Source: Aedes albopictus (taxonomy: Eukaryota > Arthropoda > Insecta > Diptera > Culicidae). Taken from it: a stretch of 64,000 nt of DNA. Below are positions 44,575 to 56,534 of this stretch, piece after piece. The notes under the pieces are model-generated. The model was not told the DNA's origin, did no database searches, and saw only the letters and a list, made by a program, of their open reading frames with translations. The position numbers and the translations under genes were made by a program. Numbering within the stretch: position 1 is the stretch's first letter; each line of letters opens with the position of its first letter. The stretch spans positions 374,294,706-374,358,705 of the forward strand of contig NC_085137.1 of the NCBI RefSeq assembly GCF_035046485.1. The letters run 5' to 3'.

Positions 44575-47500
44575 AAGCCTGTATCCGCAATAATCGGGAC
44601 ACAGAAGCACGGCTGTAGCTCTGTAATGAATCGGTAAAATTGGCCAAATAATTGACTGAGAACTCTTTGGTTTATGTTTATTATTTGTGCCAAATTTCAT
44701 AAAAATCGATGCATTACTTTTAACTGTGGATGAAAAACAAAGAGACGTGGTGTTAAGCATTTTGTACAATCATGACCATTTTTCATCCGCATAATAGATG
44801 GTTCTGCCATGCTACAGTTCAAAGTTCTGTGATAATAATTATTACACGGTGTGTTGTGTAGAACAACTTTATAATAAAAAAATAAGTAAGTCTGAAATTT
44901 TGCCCAATGATACTTTGGGATATTCCCTTCAATTTGCTGGGTCGGTGGAAATCATCCATCGGGGGGTCTAGAACAAAATTTTTTTTGAAGGTTTTTCATG
45001 CAAAAACTGTTAAAAGTGCATATTGTAAATTATTGCATCTCCTGCAAATAGTCACAACTTTTTTGTCTTTGAAGATAGAACCATAAAAATTTCAGGTTTT
45101 GAGGTAGAATGCGTAGATGACTGTGTGAAAATTTCATTGAAATATGTTGAATGGTTTTCAAATAATACCAAAACTATCAAACGCATTCTAAAATACTAAG
45201 CTTAGTAGCAAAAGTCCAACAAAATATCTATATACTTTTTATATAATAATACATGAAAAATATTTAATTCTAAAAGCACCTTGAGTCATTTTGATGGCGG
45301 TACTGTAAAAACTTGTTTTTTTTTCAAATGATGAACAGATACATAGTCAAATACATGAAAGGAACACACTGCCATTATGTAGCTTTTCAATAAAGTAGTA
45401 ATTATTTATTTCAAGTACGTGGTTTTGCGTATACATGTTCACAAGTACAAGTATGTCTCTATTTCGAATCCTATAATAAACACAATTATCATGATTGCTG
45501 AGCATGTCGGCCTTCCCCCAAAAAATATGTAAATGTAAATTGGTAAGCCAAGAAAAGCACTCGAGGATTGGGAAACATCTCTGTTTTGAGGAAAAAGTAC
45601 AGAAACTAAATAATTTTGAAACTAATGTTTACAAGCTCAAAATTAAATAGTGTTTCACCTTATTCAAACAATAAAAACAAGTTAAACCTGTTAAAGACCT
45701 CATAATAACATTGAAGTTGTGGGTATGAGTCTACATTGAAACACTGTCTTGATTGGAGAACACAATAACGAGAACTGAATTCAAGACAGAATTCAGTTGG
45801 GCAATATTCGATCAAGGGCAACTTTACGGTACTAAACATAGTTTCCGGATTATTCCACGATATTTGACATAGCTGTTAGACCTAAACTGAAGTTTGCCTT
45901 TGAATTTAATAGCAATATGATGCTTATTGCTTATGCCACCATTACACAAGAAACAACTGATAATAAGTACTGAAAAAATAGTTGAAAGAACTTATTGAAA
46001 ATGTTTCTACATTAAGCATGAAAATAGGCTGTTCAGCATCAAGCCTAGGAAAAACAATTTGATAACAATGACTTAAGTAGTCTTATCAATTTGTATGTGA
46101 TGTATAAAAATATTCTCTGTGTAATTTAAAACCTCCAAGCATGAGGAAGAGAGATTGATCATTGTTATGGCGTTATTTACTAGTAGAATATTTTCAACAT
46201 AAAGCTATATCTTTCAAAAAAAATAGCAAAAAGTTTTTTTTGTAATCCAAAGTATTGGGCCACGCTCCGGTAAAGCTTTTCGCTTGCAATTTAATATTTA
46301 GATAAGACCTTAATTATAAAAAAATGGAAAAAAAATCAAACTGTATACCCAAAACAACGCTCTTGAAATAAATAATTAATACTTTAGCGAAAAGCTACAT
46401 AATGTCAGTGTTTGTGTTTTCCTTTCATGTATTTGACTATGTATCTGTTCATCATTTGAAAAACAAGTTTTCACAGTACCGCCATCATAATGACTCAAGG
46501 TGCTTGGAATTAAATATTTTTCATGTATTATTATATAAAAAATATACATAGGTATATTGTTGGACTTTTGCTACTAAGCTTAGTATTTTAGAATGCGTTT
46601 GATAGTTTTGGTATTACTTGAAAATCATTCAACATATTTCAATGAAATTTTCACACAGTCATCTACGCATACTACTTTGAAACGCCTGAAATTTGTATGG
46701 TTCTATCTTCAAAGACAAATAAGTTGTGACTATTTGTAGGAGATGCAATAGTTTACAATATGCGCTTTTAACAGTTTTTACATAAAAACCATCAAAAAAA
46801 ATTTTTGTTCTAGACCCCCCGATGGATGTTTTCCTCCGACCCAGCAAATTGAAGGGAATGGCCCAAAGTATCATTAGGCAAAATTTCAGACTTACTTATT
46901 TTTTTGTTTTAAAGTTGCTCTATAAACACACCGTGATTAAATTTCGTAAGCAGTTATGATACGTATAAAGACATTTTCCTGCAAAATTTCATCAACTTTG
47001 ATCAATTGGTTTGAAAGCTACTGGTGTTGATAGGGGTGAATGTTAGTGAAAATTTTTCGTGTTTCTCATGTGCGATGTTTGTCTAATCATAACTTTTGAA
47101 TTTCTCTGCCAATTTTCATGAAATTTTCACAGAAGGTAGATGATCATCTGTATATTATGCCTGCAAAATTTGATGATGATTGGTGTAGTACCTTCAAAAG
47201 TACAAGCAAAACAATAAAGGGTGCTGACTAATCGCTGTTCGAGGGGCTAAAAACACGTTCAGTCCCAATACATGTTTCGACAATAACATTGTTGATAGTG
47301 CATCGATTTTTTTGAAATTTTGCCTATGCAATAAATGTAGATTGAGAGGTTTGTGTTCAAAATTTCAGCCATTTCCTTTGCCAAATTCAAAAGTTACAGA
47401 GCTGACAAGCAAAACTAAGGGCTGTACAAAATTCAATTGCGCGCATTCTACTCTTTCATTCCTACAACAAAAAGTACTGCATCGATTCACATGAAATTTT

Positions 47501-47616
47501 GTAGGTGAAATGAACACATCTGAAGATGTTATTAGGTCAAATTTGAGCAATTTTAATGTATCTATTGCAGAGTTACAGCTGTACTTCTGTGTCCCGATTA
47601 TTGCGGATACAGGCTT
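44575..47616. mobile_element. Large fold-back element, about 3.0 kb, TA target
   Basis: AAGCCTGTATCCGCAATAAT ... ATTATTGCGGATACAGGCTT termini flanked by TA (44573-44574 and 47617-47618). Long arms match inward: GGGGGGTCTAGAACAAAATT near 44961 with its complement near 46801, and CAGATACATAGTCAAATACA near 45346 with its complement near 46430. Pairing is traceable to about 45440 and 46345, leaving a loop of about 0.9 kb. The right arm has roughly 400 bp more than the left between 46.9 and 47.5 kb. No transposase frame. Confidence 0.75.
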
Positions 47617-47618
47617 TA

Positions 47619-48721
47619 GTCCCGAACATCCTGTTTTGCTCTCCGTCACGAAAGGGATATTGGACTCTTGAATTGTGCACATTGAGAGTGTGTACTTAGT
47701 CCCAAGCACCATTCATTGGTTCTCTGTGAAACTTCGGTCAATCACGGAGTAGGTAGCAACTACGATGTGTACGGTTATCTTTGCTTTGCTTCGCTGTATC
47801 TGAAAGGATAGTTAACTTTTTCGGAAGAACTCTTGAAAGAATCCCAGCAGAAATTCCTGGAGAAATTCCAGCTAACATTCCTGAAAGTATCGCAGTATGA
47901 ATCTCTGGAGAAATAACACCATGAATTCCTGAAGGGTTTTCAATAGGAGTTATCCCAAAATTAAATGATGGTGCAATCTCTGAAATAAAAAAAAAACCTG
48001 TGAGATTTCTTTGGAGGTTTTGGAAATATCCATATGTCTGAAAGATTTTCAGCTTTCTAATGGTGAGTACAGTTTTAAAAATGGTGATTGTGAACAAAGC
48101 GAAAATTAACATTAGTCGAAACATTAGCGAAAATTAACAAGTCGCACAAATTCGTGAGTGGTACAGTCCTAGACCGCCGTTATGAGGATTGCTCCTTCGT
48201 ATCGAAGGAGATTTAAAATTGGTAATTGCGAACACAACGAAAATCGCGATTTAATTATCCAGGCTGTCGTAAAAGTCTACATTAAATGAAACGCTTATAC
48301 TTTTCATTAAAAGAACTGTGAAGTTTTGAACACGTTAAACATTTCGCGATAATATTTACACACTTATGCGAGGTATGGACTTCAAACGGAATCGCTCAAG
48401 TTATTTTCGTTCAGTGCATTATTTTTCCGTGACCGAAATGGTCAAGAAATTTAACACAGCAAGCCCCATTTGATTTGACGCTTCGTTTCAGCTGCGTACT
48501 AGGATCCGGAATAAAGCGACGCGTTATTTTTTTTTGAGCGATTCCTTGCCTGAATTTTCCACGCATCGAGATTGACCAAGAAATTTCTTGCGATCTCCGT
48601 ACTACCCATTACTTGATACTTGATGGGCTACTACTGGTAGCCTTTAGTCTACGCCGAACGAAGAAAACGCCTCCACTGGTCTTGGTCCAGGGGGCTGTCC
48701 ATTATTTATGTAAGGAAATTT
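47619..48721. other. Intergenic; short minisatellite, MITE fragment
   Basis: About 47800-47960 is the GGAATTCCTG minisatellite. About 48690-48770 (GGGGGCTGTCCATTATTTAT, ACCCCCCTCCC) resembles one end of the TTACGCCACGCTTT MITE family. The rest is unrecognised. Confidence 0.4.
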
Positions 48722-49003
48722 TCATGGTTTTTTGACAACCCCCCTCCCTTGTAAGATTTTTTGTATGAGAACCCAAATATTGTTGTACGGTGCGTAAGAT
48801 TTCTCGAGCCGTAGGGTGAACATCCGATCCGTCGTTGATCGGCCCTCATGAAAACCCGCCTCTTCAGTCGGCTTTCGCCTGTCTAACAGAATTCCGGTCA
48901 AATTGTACGGTAAATTGAGAAATGCTATTCCTCTGTAATTTTCGCACTCCGGTCGATGCCCTTTCTTGTATGGAGGGAATATTTCGCGATAAATTAGGTG
49001 CAA
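48722..49003 (-). pseudogene. Reverse transcriptase fragment of a non-LTR retrotransposon
   Basis: A 93-codon fragment containing PPYKKGHRPECENYRGIAFL and, later, GFHEGRSTTDRMFTLR. These match the NYRGI-L-N and QAGFR-GRSTTDQIFTLR-type motifs of non-LTR reverse transcriptases. The stretch between these motifs is shortened, the catalytic YADD region is absent, and it stops within 300 bp. It is a dead fragment, and it is on the opposite strand to the retroposon starting at 49026. Confidence 0.7.
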
Positions 49004-49370
49004 TTTGATGAAACATCACCATTTTCGTCAGTTGTCAGTCATCGTCTGATCTGTTCGGACGTCTTTTGCCGCAGAGCAGACTCTCGTACTCGATACGTGG
49101 TAAAGCAGCATTGTTAGTTGTGAACAATGAATGCTATACGGAAAAACACACTAGTCGTCGATTTGAGCGTTCTTCCCGTTCGACCGAGTGCGGGAATCAT
49201 AAAACAATTTCTCGATGAGAAACTGAAGCTGGACATAGGTTCTGTGAAGAACCTTCAGCTACACACCATCCGTAAATGCGTGCTCATCGAGATGTGTAGT
49301 TTGGAAGCAGCGGAAAAGCTAGCTTCGGCCCACCATCTCAAGCATTTAATTGTTGCCAACCCGGGAGCTA

Positions 49371-50111
49371 TTTGACAGCTGCCGAACAACGTCAGCGTAC
49401 CTAAAAATTTTGGTCCGGGTGGTACTGTCAGATTCAAAGCGGCAAGCGCTACTTTTGATAAGGACGCAAACCGACGATAACAAACCGAACAAAAAATATT
49501 AAAACATTAAACATTTGTTGTTTCCGTTTTTTTTGTGGTAGGTAAATGCAAATTAAGTGCGGCATGATGAATTTGTTTACTAGAAGCGAAAATTTTATCT
49601 ATAAAACAAGTAAAGGCAAAATAGTCGGCTTTTATAAAATTAATAAGAAACTCATGTTCGCGGTTATTAAGCACCAGCAAGTAATAAATTAGGTTACTTA
49701 TGCTAACATTTTACAGCTACATATCTGGTGGCCAATCCAAAATAGAAGTTAAAAATAATCATTTGCAGATTTTTTTTTTTCGAGTTTGATCTTCGATTTG
49801 GTCTAGCATGCACAGTCACCAATTAATATGGAAGACCGTTTAAATATGTGTTTTTATTACATTTTTTACAACAAAAAGAAAAATCAAAATAATTTCAATT
49901 TAATGAACATTAGTTTTTGCACTTCTGTTGAATACGTCCTTTTGATACGAAACGCTAGCCTCTTGTTGGCTTCCACTCACCACGAAACAAAAAGATGTTT
50001 TAGCATGGACAAAAATTGTTGCGTCAGTGAAGGATGGACCCGTTGTTTACGAACAGTAACGACATCTGCGATTTGCAAGTAGGTACGCGAAACTGAGCTC
50101 ATCTGTCAAAT
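49371..50111. mobile_element. DNA element inserted in ORF1, TTTGACAG termini, TA target
   Basis: It starts TTTGACAGCTG ... CGTACCT and ends AGGTACG ... CATCTGTCAAAT, roughly inverted, with TA at 49369-49370 and 50112-50113. The 0.74-kb interior is AT-rich, with short unsupported frames. Removing it with one TA keeps the ORF1 frame. Confidence 0.65.
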
Positions 50112-50187
50112 TACGGGGGGGTTGATTGTTGCTGAGCAGAAGAGCTTCAACATTCCCGTTTACATCGAGGACAGTGCAATTAACGTA

Positions 50188-51403
50188 CACTCCCGTTCAA
50201 AAGTTTGGGGTCACCCCCTCAAAAACATGTCATTTTTTTAGGCCCATATCTCCGCCAATTTGCGTCCGATTTCAAAACCCTAGGTTTCATTCAAAAGATA
50301 ATAAGTCAAAGAAACTTTGAACATGATTTAAAAGAAACTTTTTCAAAAAATTTTGTATGTAAACTTAACCCAAAGTTGCCAAATTTTCTAAAAAATGAAT
50401 ATAAACTTACGGCAGTGTCGCTGGAAGTTGGGTCGACCAAATTTTAAGATGAGAGCGGTAATATGACCCATTTTCTATTAGCTTTCAACTGCTCTTTACA
50501 GAACTTGGCTAAAAAATCTAGAAAAAAAGTTATTAAGTAAATTAATCCTTGATGTCATCGACCAAAAGTTTGGGGTCACCCCTCAAAATGCTATATCGGC
50601 CAAAAGTTTGGGGTCACTATCGTAAAACATGGAAAAGTGATTTGTTGATATCTTTGTCATCTTTCATTCAATTTTAATTCTTCTTGGCTTATTTGAATCA
50701 AAATGAATGATACTTACTGCATAGACATTGAACCACACATATTTGTTGAAATTTACATACTAAAACTTAACGTAAAGTTGCCTCATTTTTTGAAGCGTGG
50801 TAAAATGTGCTAACTTTACATAACATTTTTATATACAAAAATCGTTAAATACGTTAAGTTGAAGACATCAAACGTAAATTTAGTTAATTATCTTTGAAAT
50901 GAGCCAAAAATAATTAAAATTGAACTTTAGATGACGAAGATATCACCAAATCACTTTTCCATGTTTTACGAAAGTGACCCCAAACTTTTGGCCGATACAT
51001 CATTTTGAGGGGTGACCCCAAACTTTTGGTCGATGACATCAAGGATTAATTTACTTAATAACTTTTTTTCTAGATTTTTTAGCTAAGCTCTGTAAAAAGC
51101 AGTTGAAAGCTAATAGAAAATGGGTCATATTACCGCTCTCATCTTAAAATTTGGTCGACCCAACTTCCAGCGACACTGCCGTAAGTTTATATTCATTTTT
51201 TAGAAAATTTGGCAACTTTGGGTTAAGTTTACATACAAATTTTTTTGAAAAATTTTCTTTTAAATCATGTTCAAAGTTTCTTTGACTTATTATCTTTTGA
51301 ATGAAACCTAGGGTTTTGAAATCGGACGCAAATTGGCGGAGATATGGGCCTAAAAAAATGACATGTTTTTGAGGGGGTGACCCCAAACTTTTGAACGGGA
51401 GTG
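50188..51403. mobile_element. Long palindromic MITE inserted in ORF1, TA target
   Basis: CACTCCCGTTCAAAAGTTTG ... CAAACTTTTGAACGGGAGTG with TA at 50186-50187 and 51404-51405. The arms, about 600 bp each, are nearly perfect complements, so that the same 80-codon frame is seen on both strands (50205-50447 and 51386-51144). The motif AAAAGTTTGGGGTCAC also recurs inside each arm. It has no transposase, is 1216 bp long and looks recent. Confidence 0.85.
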
Positions 51404-52172
51404 TACGTATTCACGACCTTCCACCCGCTGTACCGAATGCAGTTGTTGCTGAACATATGCAGCAGTACGGAAAAGTGAAGTCAGTAGCGCGAGAACTTTG
51501 GAAAAAGTTCTTTCCCGGAGTTCCAAACGGCGTTCGTGTGGTGAGGATCGAGCTCGCCAAGCATGTGCCGTCTTTCGTTCGAATATCGGATCACATCACG
51601 ACGGTTACCTACCGTTCACAAATTGCTACCTGTCGCCAGTGTCAGCGCAAAGCACATCCCGGTAAAAAGTGCTCCGATGACAAAGGGGGGCACACAGTCA
51701 ACCAACAGCCACCGATCGCACACAATGAGGCTGACAACCAGATGGATGTTACAAGCGAATTGGATCAACAGCAAGATCAACAGAAAAAGCGTTCCGTGAG
51801 CAGTACTGTCGCATCGTCCGTAAAATCGCCGCCGAGGAAAAAACAAGTCACGCGTGGGATTGAACACGATCGTCAAACGACAGCAGCTGAGCCGATAGAG
51901 GGTAATCGAGAAACCGACAAGAAGGAAGACGAAATTGTATCACATGACGACAGCGATTCAGACTCCGGCCCAGATCCATCATATGATGACGTCGACGCTT
52001 GGTTTGTTAAACTGAGGAAACGCACAAGGAAACAAGAGAAACGCATTGCCGAATTGATGAAATCGTAATTAAGTAGAATTGTTTATACGTAGTTTTTCAA
52101 AGTATATTAGGACATGAATGCACCCCTTGGTGTAAAATGTCGTTAATAAAGGGAAAAAAAAAAAACCATTTT

Positions 52173-54699
52173 TGTTATCTTTTCGGCCCCTTGAGCATAA
52201 GCAAGGACAATTTGAAATCCCACACGAGATAATGGCGGCCTGGTTTCAGCAAGAATCACCCAAAGTGTCTTCACAACGCAATGCCACTCTTGTGAATTGT
52301 GTCTCTACACAATATTATTACGATATCATACGTGAACTTCTACTTGAAATATTATTTGTTATGACCATAGACCTCAACCTAATAGTCTTCGTAAAGACTG
52401 CTTCATTTTTATTTTATAAAAAACAACCGTTTTGGGGGATTATGCTCCATTTATTGTGCGGGTATTCCCTAATAGAACATGACGGTTTGGAACGGTCGCC
52501 CCTCGAACAATCTCAAAAATCGTTCGTTTATGCCTTCACACCTGGTTTCACAGTCGAATGTGTCACAAGTGACACGTGGTTTTTTGCTGCCTCACTCACA
52601 TTTCACACGCAAAAAAAAATCCGTTCCGATATACGTGCACCCTTAGTCACGGTAACGGGAACAAGCGGGAGCTATGCATAGCAACGATAACAACAATAAG
52701 AAATGTACACCGTGAACTAGATGTCACGGTCTCTAGAACGCCCATATTGACAGCTGGAGGTAGTTCTAGTCAAGGATTTCTAGTTCACGGTGTATATTTG
52801 CCTGTTCTCATATTTGCGTTTGTTTGTGCACGTTTATCAGAACGGATTTTCTCGCGTGCATCTTCACACTCTTTCTTTTTTCAATGATGACAGCAGAAGG
52901 TCACATAAAAAAATGAGGTAGTTTGTTCAAAAGTGGCAGCAAGGAGATACTCATAAGGTTCGTAGAAAAGAGCATTTGAAATAGGGTGTCGAATCGACCT
53001 TCGAAACCAGTGGCCAATGAAACTCACAATAACACATTGAATAAAATTAGAGCAGAATTTTCCTTTTAATCGCTTGTAGAGAAAGAAGCTTACGATAAGA
53101 TAAAGTGAACATGTTATACTGCGATTTTTTTTATAAAAATAACTGTAAATATAAGCCAAAGTTTGGATGCAGAGGAATAGTTTTTATTGTGGATTTCGGA
53201 TTAATTTATCGCGATATAAGCTAATGTTTGAGTTTATGTATTATGTATCATCGATCTAAAAGCTTATAATCAAGTATACAATTAATGGCTGGTTTCCACC
53301 TGATAAGTACTGTGTAAAAGGATAGGACAAGTAATGCTCACGTAAAACTTTTGCAATCAAAATTACTTAGGCGTTCGCAGTTGATAAGTAATTCACAGCC
53401 AGAAAGATTTGCCAACAGATGGCACTGTTATGCGATGCTGTCAGTCATGTTGTTGATTTTCCGTACGGAATAATATGTCGATGTATTATTCCGTGAGTAA
53501 AAGGGACATTTCTCTTTCTTTGTGTTTCTTCTTTCGCGCCTGCGCGTTCACAGTGTGCATTAGTATTTAGCCGTGTCGCTCTATAATGTGTGCTCCGTCG
53601 TCCCTCAGCATGGCTGCATCTGAACACGAGATTGAATTTCTTGAGGTTGAATAATTTGCCGTTACGTAGTTTAAAAATTTATAAAGACACCCCAAAACTG
53701 AATTGTTTATAAATAGTTCGAGTATTGAAAAAAGTAAATAGCATTTGAGTTTAGCTGATGAGGAGACAATGATTCTAAAAACTGTTGCATCATAATCATT
53801 TCATTTCGTTTGATGAATAAAATGTTCTATGGTGCACTAGAACCATGAGAAGTAAAGACTATTTTCGATGAAATTTGGACACAGAAAATAATGTATAGCT
53901 TTTGATTGCGTTCACAAAATCAAATATTTGTTTGATCAGGAATAATATATAATGTGTAGCTAATACCATATAACAATGACAACTAATTCAGTTTGGTATT
54001 GGCGCAGATATTGTTAATATCATAAAATAAGATTTTAGCAAATTTTTTCATCCGTTTTAAAAATTGTAAAGGCTATAATTTTGATGTAACTCGTCAAGAC
54101 GTCTGAAAATTTGACTCGAAGTTCTTAACAGAGTATCAATAAACTGGTAAAAAAATCTTAAAATCGGTTCAATACGTTTTTCTAGTATTCAAAACTCAAA
54201 TCACTTCAAGGCATATTTTAGGTACATTTTAACCATTTTATTCCGTGTGTACTATTTTGTTTGTACAACTGTCATGACTGTTCCGATTTTTATTAGCATT
54301 TGAAACTGTAAAACCATTATAAAAACTGTTCTTAGCCAAATTGCTTGAAAACTTTTCAAGTTATAACTGTGTGAATGTCACGATACAAAAAAAAACATTT
54401 TTGATTATTGTGACTTTGTGCCACATATACGGCTATAACTTTATTACGGCTAGATCAAATTGAATGAAATTTTTACACAATATTTCTACATGTATACTTT
54501 ACATGCAGATCAGTTTTGATTGAAATCGGTTCAGTATTTTTGAATCTAGAGCTATAACGGTGAAGAAACTTCTCAAATGGCAAAATTCTTGTTTCAACGA
54601 TATCTCCACCAATATTCAACCGATTTTGATGAAACTTGTATAGTATTAGCTTTACGTAATACACTATTCCTGGTAAAAAATTAGTCATTTACCATTTTA
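52173..54699. other. Intergenic; one fold-back at about 52604-52858
   Basis: The inverted repeat CACACGCAAA ... TCCGTTCCGATATACGTGCA pairs with GTGCACGTTTATCAGAACGG. Nested within it, TACACCGTGAACTAGA pairs with TCTAGTTCACGGTGTA (52705-52795). An open frame at about 52232-52681 shows no recognisable domain. The rest is AT-rich and unrecognised. Confidence 0.4.
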
Positions 54700-56330
54700 T
54701 TATGAAATCTTTCTGAATTCCAATAATTCGTTCCGAGATCCCTACGAGAATTGCTCTGGGATTCCCTCAGAATTTCTGCTTGGGATTCCTCCAGAAATTC
54801 CATCCTAGATCTCTCTCGAAATTAATTCAGGATTGCTCCAGGAGTTCTTTCTGGGATACCTAAGGGAGTTCCCTCAGATATTATTCCAGCAATTTGTTTA
54901 GGATTTGTTCAGAACTTCCAGGAGTTCTCTCCAGGATTACTCCTGTAACTCCATACGGGATTCCTTCAGAGTTTTCTTCATGGAATTCTCTAGAAATTTC
55001 TTCCGAGATTCCTCCAGAAGATTCATATGAAATTATTCTAGAAGTTCTTTCAGGGATTCTTTCACGAGTTTTTTTTTTATGATTTCTCCAGAACCTTTTG
55101 GAATGTCTTCAGATTTTTATCTGGGAAGAAACTATTGAAGGAATCTCTGAAATCGCTCGTGTAGATATTCCCTGCAAAACTGCTGGTGATATTCCTTAAG
55201 AAGCTGTTGGAGGAATTTTATAAGGAACTCAAGAGCAAGTCTTGGAGTACTTCCATAAAGAATAAAAAAAACTTCTGGAGTATTTCCATGAGCAAAATTT
55301 TAGAAACTTCCAGAATGAATTCCAAATTATGTAATCTGCAAGAAATCCCAGTAGAATTTCTTGGAAGAATCCCGGAAGGATATTCTGGATAAATTATTGG
55401 ACAAATCTTAGAAGGAACTCCTGGAAGAACCTTGGCTTATTTTCCAGGAGTCTGGAAGTTCTGAAGAAATTCCGGAAAGAACTTTTGAAAATTCCCGGAA
55501 GATACCCCGGGTAAAATTTCTGGAGAGGTCCCTGATGCCACCCCTGGTGCAATCTTAGAAGAAAATCCTGGAAAAATACCAGAAGAAACTATGAGAGGAA
55601 CCCATAAATTTACTCTTAGAGGAAACCTAGAAGGAGTTCCTGGAGGAATCCCGGAAGAAGCTAGAGGAATTACAAAAGGAATTCTTTGAGGATTCACATG
55701 AGAAACGTCCAGAGCAAACCTAGATGAATCTCAAAAAGTTGTATCTTAGAAAGAAATCTTGGAAGAATCACTGAAAGAACTCCAGGACGAATCAAAGAAT
55801 GAATTCCTATAGAAATCCTAGAAGGAATTCCTGAAATGATCCCGGAAGGAATTCCTGCGGCAATCTCCGAATAAATATCTGAGTGAACCCCAGATAAAAA
55901 ATACTTAAGAAATCCCGGATGAAATTATTGTAGAATAGTTCGAAAAAACTCCTGGTAGAATCTTAGAAAACACCTCTGGAGAAAACCCTGGAGGAACTCC
56001 TAGAAGATCCCAAAATAAAAAAAAAACAAAATAAATAAATCCTGAATTAGAAGAAACTAACGGAGGGATTTTTTGTAGAACTTCTAATGAAATCTCAGAG
56101 ACATTTTATAAGAATCCCCTGCGAACTTCAGGTGGATTTTTCGGTGGAACATCTGGAAGAAATTCAAGAGGACTTTCTGTGAAACCCAAAAGAAAAACCT
56201 TTGTACGGAATGCCAAAAGATTCATCACAATGAATCTCTCGTGGTTCTTCATTAAATTTTCCGTGAAGCTTTGTCCTACCTCGTATTTCATCTAAAACTC
56301 CACAAGGTAACCGTCAGAGTCCCAGCCGAA
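54700..56330. repeat. Minisatellite field, GGAATTCCTCC type, polarity switch
   Basis: 54700-55110 reads TTCCTCCAGAAATT; 55130-56060 reads the complementary AATTCCTGGAGGAAT. So the field is a loose inverted repeat. The proline/glycine/isoleucine frames in it are compositional. Confidence 0.65.
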
Positions 56331-56534
56331 TTCCTCCCACCGTAGTCCGAACTCCAATATTGCAGAATTTATAATTAGTATCCAACCATAGTTCTCGCTG
56401 TAATACCATTAAAAGTTTTTTTTTAATTTCTTTTTATTTGTGAATTTTAACTTAGGCTAATTCTTCACACACCCATTAAAAGTTCCCTCAGAATCCCAGC
56501 GTCTCTCATTAGCATTTCCCTTGGAACTCCGTTG
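56331..56534. other. Intergenic, nothing recognised
   Basis: Short unique AT-rich stretch. Confidence 0.4.

Larger units (their letters stand above)
49127..52068 (+). pseudogene. Gag-like ORF1 with CCHC zinc knuckle, interrupted by two DNA elements
   Basis: Coding segments are 49127-49370, 50114-50187 and 51406-52068 (244 + 74 + 663 = 981 nt, 326 codons and a stop), with no other frame break. ATG at 49127 (MNAIRKNTLVVDLSV). In the last segment an RRM-like stretch (VRIHDLPPAVPNAVVAEHMQ, VPNGVRVVRIELAKHVPSF) is followed by a perfect CCHC knuckle (CRQCQRKAHPGKKC, spacing 2-4-4). A long hydrophilic tail follows, with acidic runs (SDSDSGPDPSYDD) and a basic end (RKRTRKQEKRIAELMKS). The family resembles ORF1 of mosquito Loa/Jockey-type LINEs; it would bind RNA as part of a ribonucleoprotein. 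As it stands the frame is disrupted. Confidence 0.75.
49018..52172 (+). mobile_element. ORF1-only retroposon with target duplication and poly(A)
   Basis: ACCATTTT is duplicated at 49018-49025 and 52165-52172. Between them the unit starts CGTCAGTTGTCAGTC (TCAGT-type initiator), has a 101-nt leader, one ORF, 96 nt of 3' sequence and a terminal A-run (52154-52164). Two DNA elements (49371-50111 and 50188-51403) are inserted in the ORF at TA. Without them and their TA duplications the unit is 1178 bp: 101 + 981 + 96. There is no reverse transcriptase. It could be a non-autonomous LINE derivative or a retrocopy of an ORF1 transcript. Its 3' tail also occurs at 27742-27783. Confidence 0.75.

Noticed and set aside
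50205..51386. Two nearly identical 80-codon proteins facing each other
   Set aside because: They are the two arms of a palindromic MITE, not a gene pair.
51391..51405. Non-ATG start of the CCHC ORF at 51391
   Set aside because: These codons belong to the terminal repeat of the inserted MITE; the real coding sequence resumes at 51406.
52172..52681. 169-codon open frame after the retroposon
   Set aside because: The first ATG is internal, no motif is recognisable, and the 3' part lies in a fold-back.
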